Program-made: the position numbers and the translations under genes | Shown here: piece after piece, positions 17,441-26,896 of the stretch | Numbering within the stretch: the stretch's first letter is position 1 | Layout of the letters: every line of letters begins with the position of its first letter | Assembly (NCBI GenBank): GCA_016793065.1 | Contig: JAEULV010000019.1 | Span: forward strand, 1 to 36,938 | Length of the DNA: 36,938 bases | Direction of reading: 5' to 3' | Source of the DNA: Hyphomicrobiaceae bacterium | GTDB taxonomy: Bacteria > Pseudomonadota > Alphaproteobacteria > Rhizobiales > Ancalomicrobiaceae | Notes under the pieces: generated by a model | Seen by the model: only the letters and a program-made list of their open reading frames with translations | Told to the model about the DNA's origin: nothing | The model's database searches: none

Positions 17441-18466
17441 TCAGGTGCGGGCACCGCCGCCGAGGCGATAGCGATCGAGCAGGACGGCGCCGATGATGAC
17501 GAGACCCTTGATGATGTATTGCCAGACGTCCGGCACGCCGAGCAGGACGAGGCCGTTGGACAGCACGGCGATGATCAGCGCGCCGATCAGCGTGCCCCAG
17601 ATCGAGCCGATGCCGCCGACGAAGGAGGTGCCGCCGAGGATGACCGCGGCGATGGCGTCGAGCTCGTAGGAATTGCCGAGCTGCAGGCCGTTGGCGCCGC
17701 CGAGGCGCGAGGTGACCATGATGGCGCCGATGCCGGCGCACAGGCCCGACATGCCGTAGACGAACAGCAGGACCTTGGGCACGGCGATGCCGGACAGGCG
17801 GGCGGCGGATTCGTTGCCGCCGACGGCGTAGAGATGCATGCCGAGCACGGTGCGGCGCAGGATGAACCAGGAGGCGGCGACGACGGCGACGGCGATGTAG
17901 ACGAGCCAGGGGAAGCCGAGGAAGCGCTCGGCCAGGAACATGTGCGGCGCGTCCATGTTGAACACGGTGGTGTCGTTGGCGAACAGCCGGGCGATGCCGC
18001 GCACCGAGGTCATGGTGCCGAGGGTGACGATGAACGGCGGCAGCTTGAGGAAGGCGACCAGGATGCCATTGACGATGCCGAAGATCAGGCCGGCGGCGAG
18101 GCCGGCCGGCACGGTCAGCCAGCCGAGGCCGTCGATCTTGGAGACGGTCAGGGCGACGACGGCGGCGGCGGCAAGGATGGAGCCGACCGACAGGTCGATG
18201 CCGGCGGTGAGAATGACGAAGGTCATGCCGGCGGCGATGACGGTGTTGATTGAGGCCTGTTCGGCGACGATCGACAGGTTCTGCAGGCTGAGGAAGCGGC
18301 CCTCGCCGTTGATCCACAGGGTCAGGACCTGGAACAGGATGCAGAGCACGACGAGCACCGGCAACATGCCGAGGGTGCGAACGAGCGCCTGCAGGCGAAA
18401 GGCCTTCTGCGCCTGGCTCTGGGCGGCCGTGGCGACGGCCGAGGTGGACGTGGCTTGATCGGTCAT
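17441..18466 (-). CDS. Sugar ABC transporter permease (RbsC-like)
   Basis: This 341-residue inner-membrane permease of the BPD_transp_2 group forms the translocation pore for the sugar bound by the downstream periplasmic protein. Eight to ten hydrophobic segments are visible, including I-A-A-G-M-T-F-V-I-L-T-A-G-I-D-L-S-V-G-S, a hallmark of RbsC/XylH permeases. The E-L-D-A-I-A-A-V-I-L-G-G-T-S motif near the C-terminus contacts the ATPase. The ATG at 18466 follows GAGG by nine bases; an alternative GTG at 18481 overlaps the ATPase stop. A 91-base gap separates it from the binding-protein gene. Confidence 0.93.
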   Translation of the reverse strand: MTDQATSTSAVATAAQSQAQKAFRLQALVRTLGMLPVLVVLCILFQVLTLWINGEGRFLSLQNLSIVAEQASINTVIAAGMTFVILTAGIDLSVGSILAAAAVVALTVSKIDGLGWLTVPAGLAAGLIFGIVNGILVAFLKLPPFIVTLGTMTSVRGIARLFANDTTVFNMDAPHMFLAERFLGFPWLVYIAVAVVAASWFILRRTVLGMHLYAVGGNESAARLSGIAVPKVLLFVYGMSGLCAGIGAIMVTSRLGGANGLQLGNSYELDAIAAVILGGTSFVGGIGSIWGTLIGALIIAVLSNGLVLLGVPDVWQYIIKGLVIIGAVLLDRYRLGGGART

Positions 18467-18477
18467 GATTTGGTGCC

Positions 18478-20046
18478 TCACGCGGATTGCCGGGCGGCAT
18501 CGCGGGCGGAAATCCCGGTTGCCAGCGCCATGATGTTCTCTTGATTGATGGCGATGCCGGAGCCGCCGCCGACCTCGCCCATCACCACGCCCTCGCGCAT
18601 GACGACGACGCGGTCGGCGATGCCGATGACTTCCGGCAGTTCCGAGGAGATGACGATGACGCCGGCGCCGGAGCGGGCGAGTTCGTCGATGATCTTGTAG
18701 ATCTCGGACTTGGCGCCGACATCGACGCCGCGGGTCGGCTCGTCGAGGATCAGCACCTTCGGCTTGGTTTCGAGCAGGCGCGACAACAGCACCTTCTGCT
18801 GGTTGCCGCCGGAGAGCGCGCCGACATTTATGTGCGGACCCGGCACGCGGATGCCGAGGGCCTTGATGGCGCCAATGGCGCGGTCGCGGGCGCGGGCGAG
18901 ATCGAGCACGGCGCCGCCGGCGGCGTCGGACTTGAACACCGCGAGGTTGACGTTCTCGCCGACGCTCATGTCGAGGAACAGGCCCTGGGCCTTGCGGTCC
19001 TCGGTGAGGTAGACGATGCCCTGGGCGATGGCATCGGCGGGCTTACGGATGTCGAGGGTCTTGCCGGCGAGCTCAACCGCGCCGGCAAGCCGGCGCTCGG
19101 CGCCGAAGATCAGGCGGGCGAATTCAGTGCGGCCGGAGCCGACCAGGCCGGCGATGGCGAGAACCTCGCCGGCATGCAGGTCGAAGGAGCAGCCCTTGAC
19201 CCGGCGGCCGTCGGCGACGTCGCGGACCGAGAGCACGACCGGGCCGCGCGCGGCGGCGCCGGCGTCGTGATCCTTGGTGTAGAAGCCGGCGATGTCGCGG
19301 CCGACCATCATCTTGACCAGGCGTTCGGCATTGAGCTCGGCACGCTCAAGGGTGCCGACATAGCTGCCGTCGCGCAGCACCGAGCAGCGGTCGGAGAGCT
19401 CGTACACCTCGGCCATGCGGTGGGAAATGTAGATGATGGCGAGGCCGTCGGCGCGCAGCTGCTTGATCAGGGCGAAGAGGCTGTCGGTTTCGCGCGACGA
19501 CAGCGCGGTCGTCGGTTCGTCCATCACCAGGATGCGGGCATTGGCGTGGATGGCGCGGGCGATCTCGACCATCTGGCGCTCGGCGATCGACAGATCGGCG
19601 ACCGGGGTCGTCGGCCGGAACGAGGCGCCGAGGCGGGCAAGGATGTCGGCGCAGCCCTTTTCCATGGCGGCGCGATCGATGATCGGCCCCTTGCGCGGCT
19701 CGCGGCCGAGATAGATGTTCTCGGCGACGGTCAGATTGGGCGACAGCGACAGTTCCTGATAGATCACGGCGATGCCGAGACGCTTGGCCGACAACGGTCC
19801 GTCAATGGCCACCGGCTGGCCGTCGATGCGGATGACGGCGCCGGCATCGGGCGTATAGGCGCCGGAGAGGATCTTCATCAGCGTCGACTTGCCGGCGCCG
19901 TTCTCGCCCATCAGGGCGTGGACCTCGCCGGCACGGACCGAGAGCTCGACGCCGTTGAGGGCGCGGACGCCGGGAAAGCTCTTGGAAATGGCGCGCATTT
20001 CCAGGATCGGCGTGGCGCGGGCGGGGGCTTCACTGGGCAGCGGCAT
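18478..20046 (-). CDS. Sugar ABC transporter ATP-binding protein (RbsA/XylG-like, two ABC domains)
   Basis: This 522-residue fused double ATPase energises uptake through the adjacent permease. Domain 1 has Walker [10 protein letters not shown] (47-55), signature L-S-I-A-E-R-Q and Walker B I-L-V-M-D-E-P. Domain 2 has a divergent Walker A (G-L-V-G-S-G-R-T-E), as is normal for this family, signature L-S-G-G-N-Q-Q and Walker [13 protein letters not shown]. It overlaps the upstream ROK gene by 17 bases and ends 11 bases before the permease start, so the operon is tightly packed. The sugar cannot be deduced from the ATPase. Confidence 0.95.
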   Translation of the reverse strand: MPLPSEAPARATPILEMRAISKSFPGVRALNGVELSVRAGEVHALMGENGAGKSTLMKILSGAYTPDAGAVIRIDGQPVAIDGPLSAKRLGIAVIYQELSLSPNLTVAENIYLGREPRKGPIIDRAAMEKGCADILARLGASFRPTTPVADLSIAERQMVEIARAIHANARILVMDEPTTALSSRETDSLFALIKQLRADGLAIIYISHRMAEVYELSDRCSVLRDGSYVGTLERAELNAERLVKMMVGRDIAGFYTKDHDAGAAARGPVVLSVRDVADGRRVKGCSFDLHAGEVLAIAGLVGSGRTEFARLIFGAERRLAGAVELAGKTLDIRKPADAIAQGIVYLTEDRKAQGLFLDMSVGENVNLAVFKSDAAGGAVLDLARARDRAIGAIKALGIRVPGPHINVGALSGGNQQKVLLSRLLETKPKVLILDEPTRGVDVGAKSEIYKIIDELARSGAGVIVISSELPEVIGIADRVVVMREGVVMGEVGGGSGIAINQENIMALATGISARDAARQSA

Positions 20047-21286
20047 GGTCGAGAGCCTCCCGGTCGGCGCCCATCCGCGTCAGGATCGCGGCGCGCGGGG
20101 CGAAGGAAAAGAACATCGGCACGGTGGCGGCGCCGATGGCGCCGGCCTCGAGCGCGAACGAGCCGGCAAGCAGGCGCGGCGGATTGCGGGCCTCGGCGGC
20201 ATGGGCGGCGAGGCAGTCCCGCAGCTTGGGGAGCAGCAGGTCGAGCAGGCAGGCGCCGAGATCGGTGTCGACCACCACCAGCGGCACGTCGAGAATGGCC
20301 ACCGCCGAGAGGATCGCCGGGGTCAGGGCATCGACGCAGTCGTCGATCCATTCGAACACCGCCGGTTCGCCCCGGGCGACGGCGGCCTCGAGTTCGGCAA
20401 GCCCGTGGACCGGGACGCCGTGATGGGCGAGGTGGCGGGCAAGGGCGTTGAGCGAGGCGCGGGCGAGCAGGATGTCGAAGCCGCGCGCCGGCCTGGGGGC
20501 GGAATCGAGGCGGCTCGGCGCCACCGGCATCACCGCGACGTCGCCGGCATTGCCGCGCGAGCCATGGACGCAGTCGCCGCCGACGACGACGCCACCGCCG
20601 ATGGCGGGACCGATGAACAGATAGAGGAAGTCGTTCTCGTCGCGGCCGAGGCCGTGGAACAGCTCGGCGATGGCGGCGGCGGTGCCGTCGTTTTCCACCG
20701 TCACCGGCAGGCCGACGGCCAGTTCGAGCTGGGCGGCGAAGTCGACGTTCTGCCAGAGCTTGAAGCGAGCCGGCGGCAGGTCGAGTTCGGCGAGCCAGGC
20801 CTCGAGATTGAACGGCTGGGCGAGGCCGACGCCGGCGATGCGCTCGCGATGGGTGGGCAGCACCATGTCGACCAGGGCGCGGATATCGCCGGCGACGATG
20901 TGGATCGCCTCTTCCGGTGCCGGCAGGATCATGTCGCGGGTGCGGCGGGCGAGAACCTGGCCGGTGAAATCGACCAGCGCCGTCTCGATATTGGTGCGAT
21001 CGAGGCGAACGCCAATGCCGTAGGCGCCGCGCGGATCGAGCCGGAGCAGCGTTGCCGGCTGGCCGCGATTGCCGTCGTTGCGCTTGCCGAGGGTTTCGAT
21101 CAGGCCGGCGGCCTCGAGATCGTGGATGATGGCGCCGACGGCGGCATTGGTGAGCGCGGCGGAACGGGCAATGTCGGCGCGGGAGGCTTCGCCGGCGCGG
21201 CGCAGCATCTGCAGCACCAAACGTTCGTTATAGCGGCGCAGATGGACGGAGTTCGACCCCCGTCCGGCGCGATAGCCGTTTGCCAC
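20030..21286 (-). CDS. ROK-family transcriptional repressor (XylR/NagC type)
   Basis: This 418-residue regulator joins an N-terminal winged helix-turn-helix (about 18-75: [17 protein letters not shown]) to a sugar-kinase-like ROK domain (about 85-400). The ROK core includes [12 protein letters not shown] (the usual E-N-D-A/G motif) and [10 protein letters not shown]. The typical zinc-binding CxCGxxGC motif is absent and is replaced by G-D-V-A-V-M-P-V. The start is GTG at 21286 with GGAGGAAG six bases upstream. It is the first gene of the ABC operon and overlaps the ATPase gene. It probably represses its own operon through the palindromes at 21350-21410 and is relieved by the imported sugar. 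Confidence 0.92.
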   Translation of the reverse strand: MANGYRAGRGSNSVHLRRYNERLVLQMLRRAGEASRADIARSAALTNAAVGAIIHDLEAAGLIETLGKRNDGNRGQPATLLRLDPRGAYGIGVRLDRTNIETALVDFTGQVLARRTRDMILPAPEEAIHIVAGDIRALVDMVLPTHRERIAGVGLAQPFNLEAWLAELDLPPARFKLWQNVDFAAQLELAVGLPVTVENDGTAAAIAELFHGLGRDENDFLYLFIGPAIGGGVVVGGDCVHGSRGNAGDVAVMPVAPSRLDSAPRPARGFDILLARASLNALARHLAHHGVPVHGLAELEAAVARGEPAVFEWIDDCVDALTPAILSAVAILDVPLVVVDTDLGACLLDLLLPKLRDCLAAHAAEARNPPRLLAGSFALEAGAIGAATVPMFFSFAPRAAILTRMGADREALDHAAAQ

Positions 21287-21674
21287 TGGACTTCCTCCAC
21301 CGGAGCGCCTAAATCGGTTCGCATTGAAGGCAAACTCGTTTGGCGTTTTATTAATTCAGTTTCATTTAATTAATTGGATGCCCATTAATTTGTCAAGCGC
21401 CTTTAATTAAGACAGATAAATTTATTCACAGGGTCGACGCCGACACAAGCGGAAAGACCCCGGGCGGGGCGGGGCGCCGCTCAGCCAGTGGCCGTTCCGG
21501 CGACACCGGCGACACGAGCCGAGCGCGTGGAGGACTGGAGGCCGCGACGGCTATCGAAAGGGGTTGGACCAGGGCGCCCGCAGGGAACAGGTATGCCGCC
21601 TTCCCCGGGGCTCGGCCGGACCGCCGCATCGGCGAGGATGTCGGGCTGGCGGGAATGGGACCGATGGTGCCGGC
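21287..21674. other. 388-base intergenic region upstream of the ROK operon
   Basis: The first part (21310-21425) is AT-rich and holds the operator-like palindromes and presumably the promoter of the minus-strand ABC operon. The rest (21426-21674) returns to high GC and lies downstream of the amine oxidase stop. I see no convincing gene, RNA or terminator there. Confidence 0.7.
21350..21410. promoter_or_regulatory. Phased AT-rich palindromes, candidate ROK operators
   Basis: Four palindromes lie just upstream of the ROK gene: ATTAAT at 21350-21355, TTAATTAA at 21366-21373, ATTAAT at 21384-21389 and TTAATTAA at 21403-21410. Their centres are 17, 17 and 20 bases apart. The stretch is far more AT-rich than its surroundings. 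Repeated TTAATT elements suit binding by dimeric winged-helix repressors. Confidence 0.55.
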
Positions 21675-23003
21675 TCACAGGCTGGCGACGATCTCGCGGG
21701 CGGCGCGCTCGCCCTCGATCCAGGCGCCGCCGACCGTGCCCCAGAGGTTGGGGCTGGTCGCCTCGCCAGCGATCCAGATCTGGCTGTCGATCGGCTTGGC
21801 CAGCGTCCGGCGGGCGTCGGCCCTGCCGGGAGCGGCGCAGGAATAGGCGCCGCGAATATAGGGCGAGCGGCCCCAGGTGGTGGCGTGGCTGCGCTTGACG
21901 CGGGCGCGGATGTCATTGCCGAAGGCATCGGCGAGGAGATCGACGGCGGCGGCCACCGAGGCCTCGGGGCCTTCGCGCTCCAGTTCGGCGCCATAGCCGC
22001 CGGCGGCATCGGCGAGATAGAGATCGCTGCCGGCGACGCGGGCGAGAAGCCCCATGTTGCGCCGACCCTCGCGATGCAGATAGACCGGGGCGTCGCGCTC
22101 GAAGCCGAGCGGATTGCCGGGCAGTTCCAGCGCCACGTGGTTATAGGTGCCGAGACGCAGGCCGGCGAGGGCCTCGGCGTGGCCGGCGGGCAGCTCGGGC
22201 GAAAACCGGATGATGCCGTCGGCGAGAACGTTGGTGGAGGCGGTGACCAGCAGCCGGCGCGCCGACAGGCTGCCGCGCTCGGTGGTCAGCACGATCCGGT
22301 CGCTGGCGCGATCGACGGCGAGGACCGGCGTGTTCAGGCGGATCGGCAGACCGGCGGCGAGGCCGGCGACCAGCGCGCCATAGCCGGCCTTGACGTAGAA
22401 GTCGCTGCGCTCGTCCGAGCGCCAGAAATCGAGGGTGGAGATGTCCTCGAGGTCCTTGGCGCAGGCATAGGGGCCGAGGATGAAGCTGACGGTATCGCGC
22501 CAGGCGGCATGGCCATCGGGCAGGACATCGGCGACGGCGACGTCGCGACCGGAACGGCCGGCGGCCTTGATCGCGGATTCGAAGGCATCATAGGCCCGAT
22601 CGAACTCGCGATACTCCACCGGCGTCGCCTCGCGGCCGTGGATCATCAGGGTTTCGTCGGTATTGGCCGGATAGGGATCGAAGCCGTTCTGACGGGCGAG
22701 ATCGAGCAGGGTCAGGCCATGGGCGGCATGGATCCAGTGGGCGCCCATGTCGTAGGGCACGTCGAATATCGAGGTGTCGGTATGGACGCGGCCGCCGATG
22801 CGGTCGCTGGCCTCGAGCACGGCGACGCTGCGGCGCTGATCGCGCAGGAAGCGGGCGGCGGAAATCCCGGCGGCACCCGCGCCGATGATGGCAACGTCGA
22901 CTTCATGGCGGGCAAGCGCCGGCGCCGGGCGGGCAACGCCGAACCACGACAGAATTGTCGCCATGATCGCCGAACGCCTGCCGAAGTCAGGACCTTGGTC
23001 CAT
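21675..23003 (-). CDS. Flavin monoamine oxidase family protein
   Basis: This 442-residue FAD enzyme belongs to the amine oxidase (MAO/polyamine oxidase) family, which oxidises primary or secondary amines to aldehydes with release of H2O2. The Rossmann motif I-I-G-A-G-A-A-G-I-S (39-48) and R-I-G-G-R-V (68-73) bind FAD. G-A-H-W-I-H is the substrate-side motif seen in polyamine oxidases. The C-terminus carries W-G-R-S-P-Y-I-R-G-A-Y-S and I-A-G-E-A-T-S. The N-terminus has twin arginines (R9-R10) followed by a hydrophobic stretch and A-P-A-L-A, so Tat export is possible; a start at the internal Met14 would remove this. The gene is monocistronic between the ROK operon and engB. The substrate is unknown. 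Confidence 0.9.
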   Translation of the reverse strand: MDQGPDFGRRSAIMATILSWFGVARPAPALARHEVDVAIIGAGAAGISAARFLRDQRRSVAVLEASDRIGGRVHTDTSIFDVPYDMGAHWIHAAHGLTLLDLARQNGFDPYPANTDETLMIHGREATPVEYREFDRAYDAFESAIKAAGRSGRDVAVADVLPDGHAAWRDTVSFILGPYACAKDLEDISTLDFWRSDERSDFYVKAGYGALVAGLAAGLPIRLNTPVLAVDRASDRIVLTTERGSLSARRLLVTASTNVLADGIIRFSPELPAGHAEALAGLRLGTYNHVALELPGNPLGFERDAPVYLHREGRRNMGLLARVAGSDLYLADAAGGYGAELEREGPEASVAAAVDLLADAFGNDIRARVKRSHATTWGRSPYIRGAYSCAAPGRADARRTLAKPIDSQIWIAGEATSPNLWGTVGGAWIEGERAAREIVASL

Positions 23004-23320
23004 CTTGCCTCACCAATGAGAAGCCGCCTTGCGCTGCATTGCCGACGTCGAGCCCGATGCATTCGCCGCCGATCGGAGATCGACAGTCGAATTGCAAGGG
23101 AACCGGCACGGGGCCAGACCCCTTGGCAGGACAGGAATGCCGACGAAGAGCACCGCGCAGTTGCGGAAAGTCGAGGATTTCGGGGAAACGCTATAAATGC
23201 AAGCTGGAAAAACGCAAAGGCGCGCGAGCGGCTAAGACCGTTTGAAAACGGCGCATACGCATTACCCGGCAAGACGGCGCGGCGCGATCAGGCGAAATCG
23301 GCGGCGAATGATGGCGGCGC
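23004..23320. other. 317-base intergenic region between engB and the amine oxidase gene
   Basis: On the minus strand a weak promoter candidate for the amine oxidase gene is TTGCGT (23212-23217) and TATAGC (23190-23195), spaced 16 bases. A short CCGTTT/AAACGG inverted repeat lies near 23238-23251, downstream of engB. A 68-codon plus-strand frame here has no homology or ribosome-binding site I can support. Confidence 0.4.
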
Positions 23321-24004
23321 TCAGCCGAGGCGGGCAACCTCGGCGATCGCGGCGCGCAGATCGTCCATGCCCCAGCCCTTTTCCGAGGAGGTGGCCAGCA
23401 CCTGCGGATAGGCGGCGGGGTGCTTGCGCAGGGCGAGATCGGTCGTCTCGATCAGCTTCCTGACGGCCTGCGCCTCCAGCCCCTTGGAGATCTTGTCGAT
23501 CTTGGTCAGCACGACCTGATAGGAGACGGCGGCGGTGTCGAGGATCTTCATCACCTCGAAATCGGTCGGCTTCAGGCCGTGGCGGGAATCGACCAGCACG
23601 TAGACGCGGCGCAGGTTGGGGCGGCCGCGCAGGTAGTCGATGATCAGCGAGGTCCAGGCATCGACGAGGGCCTTGGGCGCCTCGGCATAGCCGTAGCCCG
23701 GCATGTCGACCAGCGCGATCGGCGGCGGGGCGCCATCCCTCGGCACCGGATCGAAATAGATCAGTTCCTGGGTGCGCCCCGGCGTGCCGGAGGTGCGCGC
23801 CAGCGCCCGCTTGCCGACGAGGGCGTTGATCAGGCTCGACTTGCCGACATTGGAGCGGCCGGCGAACGCCACCTCGACCGAGCGGACCGGCGGCAGCACG
23901 TCGATGCGCGGCACCGCCATGCGGAAAACCCAGTCGCTGGCGAACAGCGCCTTGCCGGCGGCAAGGCGTTCCGCGGCGGCGGCAGCTTCGTCGGCATTCG
24001 ACAT
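23321..24004 (-). CDS. engB: Ribosome biogenesis GTP-binding protein EngB/YihA
   Basis: EngB is a small essential GTPase linked to 50S subunit assembly and cell division. The 227-residue product has G1 G-R-S-N-V-G-K-S-S, the switch I segment [10 protein letters not shown]3 D-M-P-G-Y-G-Y-A, G4 T-K-I-D-K and G5 T-S-S-E-K-G, all intact. The ATG at 24004 is preceded by GGAGGATC; frames upstream would run into non-conserved sequence. It follows yidC by 92 bases in the conserved order rpmH-rnpA-yidC-engB. The argB gene that often comes next in Hyphomicrobiales is absent here. Confidence 0.95.
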   Translation of the reverse strand: MSNADEAAAAAERLAAGKALFASDWVFRMAVPRIDVLPPVRSVEVAFAGRSNVGKSSLINALVGKRALARTSGTPGRTQELIYFDPVPRDGAPPPIALVDMPGYGYAEAPKALVDAWTSLIIDYLRGRPNLRRVYVLVDSRHGLKPTDFEVMKILDTAAVSYQVVLTKIDKISKGLEAQAVRKLIETTDLALRKHPAAYPQVLATSSEKGWGMDDLRAAIAEVARLG

Positions 24005-24096
24005 GGGATCCTCCGAAAACGAACCGGCCGGGCACGGGCCCGACCGGGAAAGCGACCGGCGGCACCAAGCCGCCGCCAAGGGCAGGCGTGGGCTCT

Positions 24097-25908
24097 TTAC
24101 TTCGCGGCCGGCGGCGGCGCCCGGAAGGTCGACTTGATGTTCGACCAGATTTCGACCGGCACGTCGTTCTTGCGCATGATGTACCACTGCTGCAGGATCG
24201 ACAGAAGGTTGTTCCACGACCAGTAGATCACCAGACCGGCTGGGAAGCTCGCCAGCATGAAGGTGAAGATGAACGGCATCCAGTCGAAGATGACCTTCTG
24301 GGTCGGATCCGGCGGCGCCGGGTTGAGCTTCATCTGGATGAACATGGTGACGCCCATGATCAGCGGCCAGATGCCCAGCATCAGCATGCTCGGCGGGGTG
24401 AACGGCAGCAGGCCGAACAGGTTGAACACCGAGGTCGGATCCGGCGCCGACAGGTCGTGAATCCAGCCGAAGAACGGCGCATGGCGCATTTCGATGGTGA
24501 CGAACAGCACCTTGTAGAGCGCGAAGAACACCGGGATCTGGATCAGGATCGGCAGGCAGCCCGAGAGCGGATTGATCTTCTCGCGCTTGTACAGCTCCAT
24601 CATGAGCTGCTGCTGCTTCATCTTGTCGTCCTTGTGCAGATCGCGGATCGTCGTCATCTCCGGCTGCACCTTCTTCATCTTCGCCATCGAGGCGTAAGAC
24701 TTGTTGGCGAGCGGGAAGAACAACAGCTTCAACGCGACAGTGACGAGCAGGATGGCAACACCGAAATTGCCGAAATACTTGTAGAGGAAGTCGATGGCGA
24801 CGAACAGCGGCTTGGTCAGGAAGTAGAACCAGCCCCAGTCGATCAGGCGATCGAAGCGGTTGATCGACTGGGTCTTGGCGTAGCCGTCGATGGTGTGCAC
24901 TTCCTTGGCGCCGGCGAAGACGCGGTTGTCATTGCCGCCGGTGGCGCCGGGGGCGATGGTGATGCCCTCGCCGAGGAAGTCGGTCTGATAGGTCTCGAGG
25001 CCGGCGAGCTCGCGATAGGTGAAGCTCGGGGTCTGGACCTTCTCGGCCTCGGGAACGATGGCAGTCGCCCAGTACTTGTCGACGAAGCCGACCCAGGCGC
25101 CCTTTTCCTTCTCGAACTTCTTTTCCCGCGCCGATTTCATGTCCTTGTAGGTGACTTCGTTGAGGCCCTGATCGCCGAAGACGCCGATCAGGCCCTCATG
25201 CAGGATGTAGAAACCTTCCGTCGCCGGCGTGCCGTGGCGGGCAACAAGGGCATAGGGGAACAGGGTGACCGGCGCGGCGCCCTTGTTCTCGACCGTGTCC
25301 TTCACCGTGAACAGGTACTTGCTGTCGACGTCGATGACGCGGCGGAACACCAGTCCGGCGCCGTTGTCCCACGACAGGGTTACCGGCTTGCCGACGCCGA
25401 GGGCGCCGGAGCCTTCCTGGGTCCAGACGGTCTGCTGCGTCGGCAGGGCGACGCGGACCGACGGATCACTGACCCAGCCGAACTCGGCGAAATGGGCATT
25501 GCGCGTGCCGGCCGGAGTCAGGACGTCGATCATCGGTGACTTCGGGTCAATCGTGGCACGGTAACCGCGCAGCGACAGGTCGTCGAGGCGACCGCCGGCG
25601 AGGTTGATCGAGCCGGTCAGCGCCGGGGTGTCGATGGCGACGCGGGCGGTGGCCTTGATGGCGGTGGCACGATCCTGCAGCACGGTCGCGGGCGTGGCGT
25701 TGACCGGCGCCGGATTGGCTGGAGCGCCGGGCGCGCCCGGCGATGGCGCAGTGGTGCCGGACTGGGCCTGGCTGTCGAGCTGGCGGGCGACCTCGGCGGC
25801 CTTGCGGCCGGCATCGAGCTTGGGCTGGGCGACGAAATACTGCCAGCCGAACATCACCACAACCGACAGCAGGATCGCCAGGATGATATTGCGATTATCT
25901 TGGGTCAT
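24097..25908 (-). CDS. yidC: Membrane protein insertase YidC
   Basis: YidC inserts and folds inner-membrane proteins alone or with SecYEG. The 603-residue Gram-negative-type protein has an N-terminal membrane helix (about 7-24) and an Ala/Pro-rich linker (about 40-75). A large periplasmic P1 domain (to about 355) follows, then the conserved five-helix core, which includes [10 protein letters not shown] and [17 protein letters not shown]. It ends in a short basic/Pro tail. The ATG at 25908 overlaps the rnpA stop by four bases (ATGA). No yidD lies between rnpA and yidC, unlike in many bacteria. Confidence 0.97.
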   Translation of the reverse strand: MTQDNRNIILAILLSVVVMFGWQYFVAQPKLDAGRKAAEVARQLDSQAQSGTTAPSPGAPGAPANPAPVNATPATVLQDRATAIKATARVAIDTPALTGSINLAGGRLDDLSLRGYRATIDPKSPMIDVLTPAGTRNAHFAEFGWVSDPSVRVALPTQQTVWTQEGSGALGVGKPVTLSWDNGAGLVFRRVIDVDSKYLFTVKDTVENKGAAPVTLFPYALVARHGTPATEGFYILHEGLIGVFGDQGLNEVTYKDMKSAREKKFEKEKGAWVGFVDKYWATAIVPEAEKVQTPSFTYRELAGLETYQTDFLGEGITIAPGATGGNDNRVFAGAKEVHTIDGYAKTQSINRFDRLIDWGWFYFLTKPLFVAIDFLYKYFGNFGVAILLVTVALKLLFFPLANKSYASMAKMKKVQPEMTTIRDLHKDDKMKQQQLMMELYKREKINPLSGCLPILIQIPVFFALYKVLFVTIEMRHAPFFGWIHDLSAPDPTSVFNLFGLLPFTPPSMLMLGIWPLIMGVTMFIQMKLNPAPPDPTQKVIFDWMPFIFTFMLASFPAGLVIYWSWNNLLSILQQWYIMRKNDVPVEIWSNIKSTFRAPPPAAK

Positions 25909-26342
25909 CGGTCCCGTCTCGGTCGGTCGCCGCGTCCGCCCTGCCCCTTGTCGGAGCGTGAAGAACTGGCCTGGGCCTTGTGAACATGGCTGAACGCGCC
26001 CACGACGTCGTCGATGAGCGCGGTGAAATCGTGGTGCAGAGCCTCGCGCCGACCGACCAGGACATAGTCCCAACCGGGCGTGGCGACGTCAGCGGCAAGG
26101 CCGGCGACGACGGCACGAAGACGACGGCGAATGCGATTGCGCTCGACCGCGGTGCCTTCGCGCTTGGTGACGGTGAAGCCGACGCGCGGCGCCGGGGGCG
26201 CCACCGGCGCCGGATCAGCCTCGGGCTGGCCGGACCGCCTGTCGGCAGCCGTGCGTCGCGCCTGCAGCGTGAAGGCGCGACGGCTGGCGCGCGGCCCCTT
26301 GGCCACGGCCAGGAATTCGGCCCGTTTCTTCAGGCGATCCAT
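25905..26342 (-). CDS. rnpA: Ribonuclease P protein component
   Basis: RnpA is the protein subunit of RNase P, which matures the 5' ends of tRNAs with the M1-type RNA. The 145-residue product opens with L-K-K-R-A-E-F and carries the diagnostic RNR motif in A-V-E-R-N-R-I-R-R-R-L (about 65-75). A Pro/Ala-rich insertion of some 20 residues (about 32-52) separates the first helix/strand from the G-F-T-V-T-K strand, and there is a basic Ser/Arg/Gly tail after 120. The ATG at 26342 has GAGGG five bases upstream. It lies 230 bases after rpmH and overlaps yidC by four bases. Confidence 0.94.
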   Translation of the reverse strand: MDRLKKRAEFLAVAKGPRASRRAFTLQARRTAADRRSGQPEADPAPVAPPAPRVGFTVTKREGTAVERNRIRRRLRAVVAGLAADVATPGWDYVLVGRREALHHDFTALIDDVVGAFSHVHKAQASSSRSDKGQGGRGDRPRRDR

Positions 26343-26413
26343 CGACCCTCGACCATGAGTTTCGTCGCTGCTGCCGGAAGGACCTCACCCGGCGAAGCCT
26401 TGCCCGGGACGGC

Positions 26414-26439
26414 GCCGGCCGGACAGACTGCCGGCCGGC
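26414..26439 (-). promoter_or_regulatory. Hairpin between rpmH and rnpA
   Basis: GCCGGCCGG (26414-26422) and CCGGCCGGC (26431-26439) form a 9-bp GC-only stem with an eight-base loop, in the 230-base spacer. No T-tract follows on the minus strand. It may cause pausing, processing or partial termination that lowers rnpA relative to rpmH. Function is inferred. Confidence 0.35.
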
Positions 26440-26572
26440 GGAACCCCGAGACCACCGATCGCGTGACGGAGCCTGAATCCGGCATCCGGGCGGCGCATCC
26501 TCGGCTCGCGCCGTGGGACACCAACGGCGCGATCGGGATGCGGCGCGGCCGGTCAGGCCAGCGCCGGCGCGA

Positions 26573-26707
26573 TCAGGCCGACAGCTTCTTGCGGCCGCGA
26601 GCGCGGCGACGGTTCAGCACCAGACGGCCGCCGGCGGTCGCCATGCGGGCACGGAAACCGTGGCGACGCTTGCGCACGAGCTTGGAAGGTTGATAGGTCC
26701 GCTTCAT
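26573..26707 (-). CDS. rpmH: 50S ribosomal protein L34
   Basis: L34 is a 44-residue, highly basic ribosomal protein of the large subunit. The translation begins [10 protein letters not shown] and ends R-G-R-K-K-L-S-A, which matches the near-universal L34 sequence along its full length, including [10 protein letters not shown]. It heads the conserved rpmH-rnpA-yidC-engB cluster on the minus strand. A long structured leader and a strong promoter lie upstream. Confidence 0.98.
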   Translation of the reverse strand: MKRTYQPSKLVRKRRHGFRARMATAGGRLVLNRRRARGRKKLSA

Positions 26708-26779
26708 GGGTTCATCGCCGCGCGAGCGGCCCTCGTATCGTCGTTGTCGTCAGATCGGATGGAGTTTCGGCCGGGCCTC

Positions 26780-26858
26780 GCGGACCGAAAAGTCCGCACC
26801 GGATATCCAAGCAGGATTCCAAGGCAGCACTTTCCTCCCACGGAGACGCCAATCTCCG
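26780..26858 (-). promoter_or_regulatory. Structured 5' leader of rpmH (two hairpins)
   Basis: Two perfect 6-bp stems lie in the roughly 155-base leader. CGGAGA/TCTCCG (26841-26858, six-base loop) is at the very 5' end of the predicted transcript, and GCGGAC/GTCCGC (26780-26797, loop CGAAAA) lies further in. Neither has a T-tract. They could bind a ribosomal protein or stabilise the mRNA; this is inference. Confidence 0.4.
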
Positions 26859-26867
26859 GTCGGGCGG

Positions 26868-26896
26868 CTTATACGGGCAGGGCGTCGCCAAGTCAA
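26868..26896 (-). promoter_or_regulatory. Sigma-70 promoter of rpmH-rnpA-yidC-engB
   Basis: On the minus strand TTGACT (26891-26896) and TATAAG (26868-26873) are spaced exactly 17 bases. Each hexamer matches consensus at five of six positions, making this the best promoter in the window. Initiation near 26861 gives a leader of about 155 bases before rpmH. Confidence 0.75.

Noticed and set aside
18487-20451. 654-codon plus-strand frame opposite the sugar ATPase
   Set aside because: Antisense shadow; both Walker motifs are on the minus strand.
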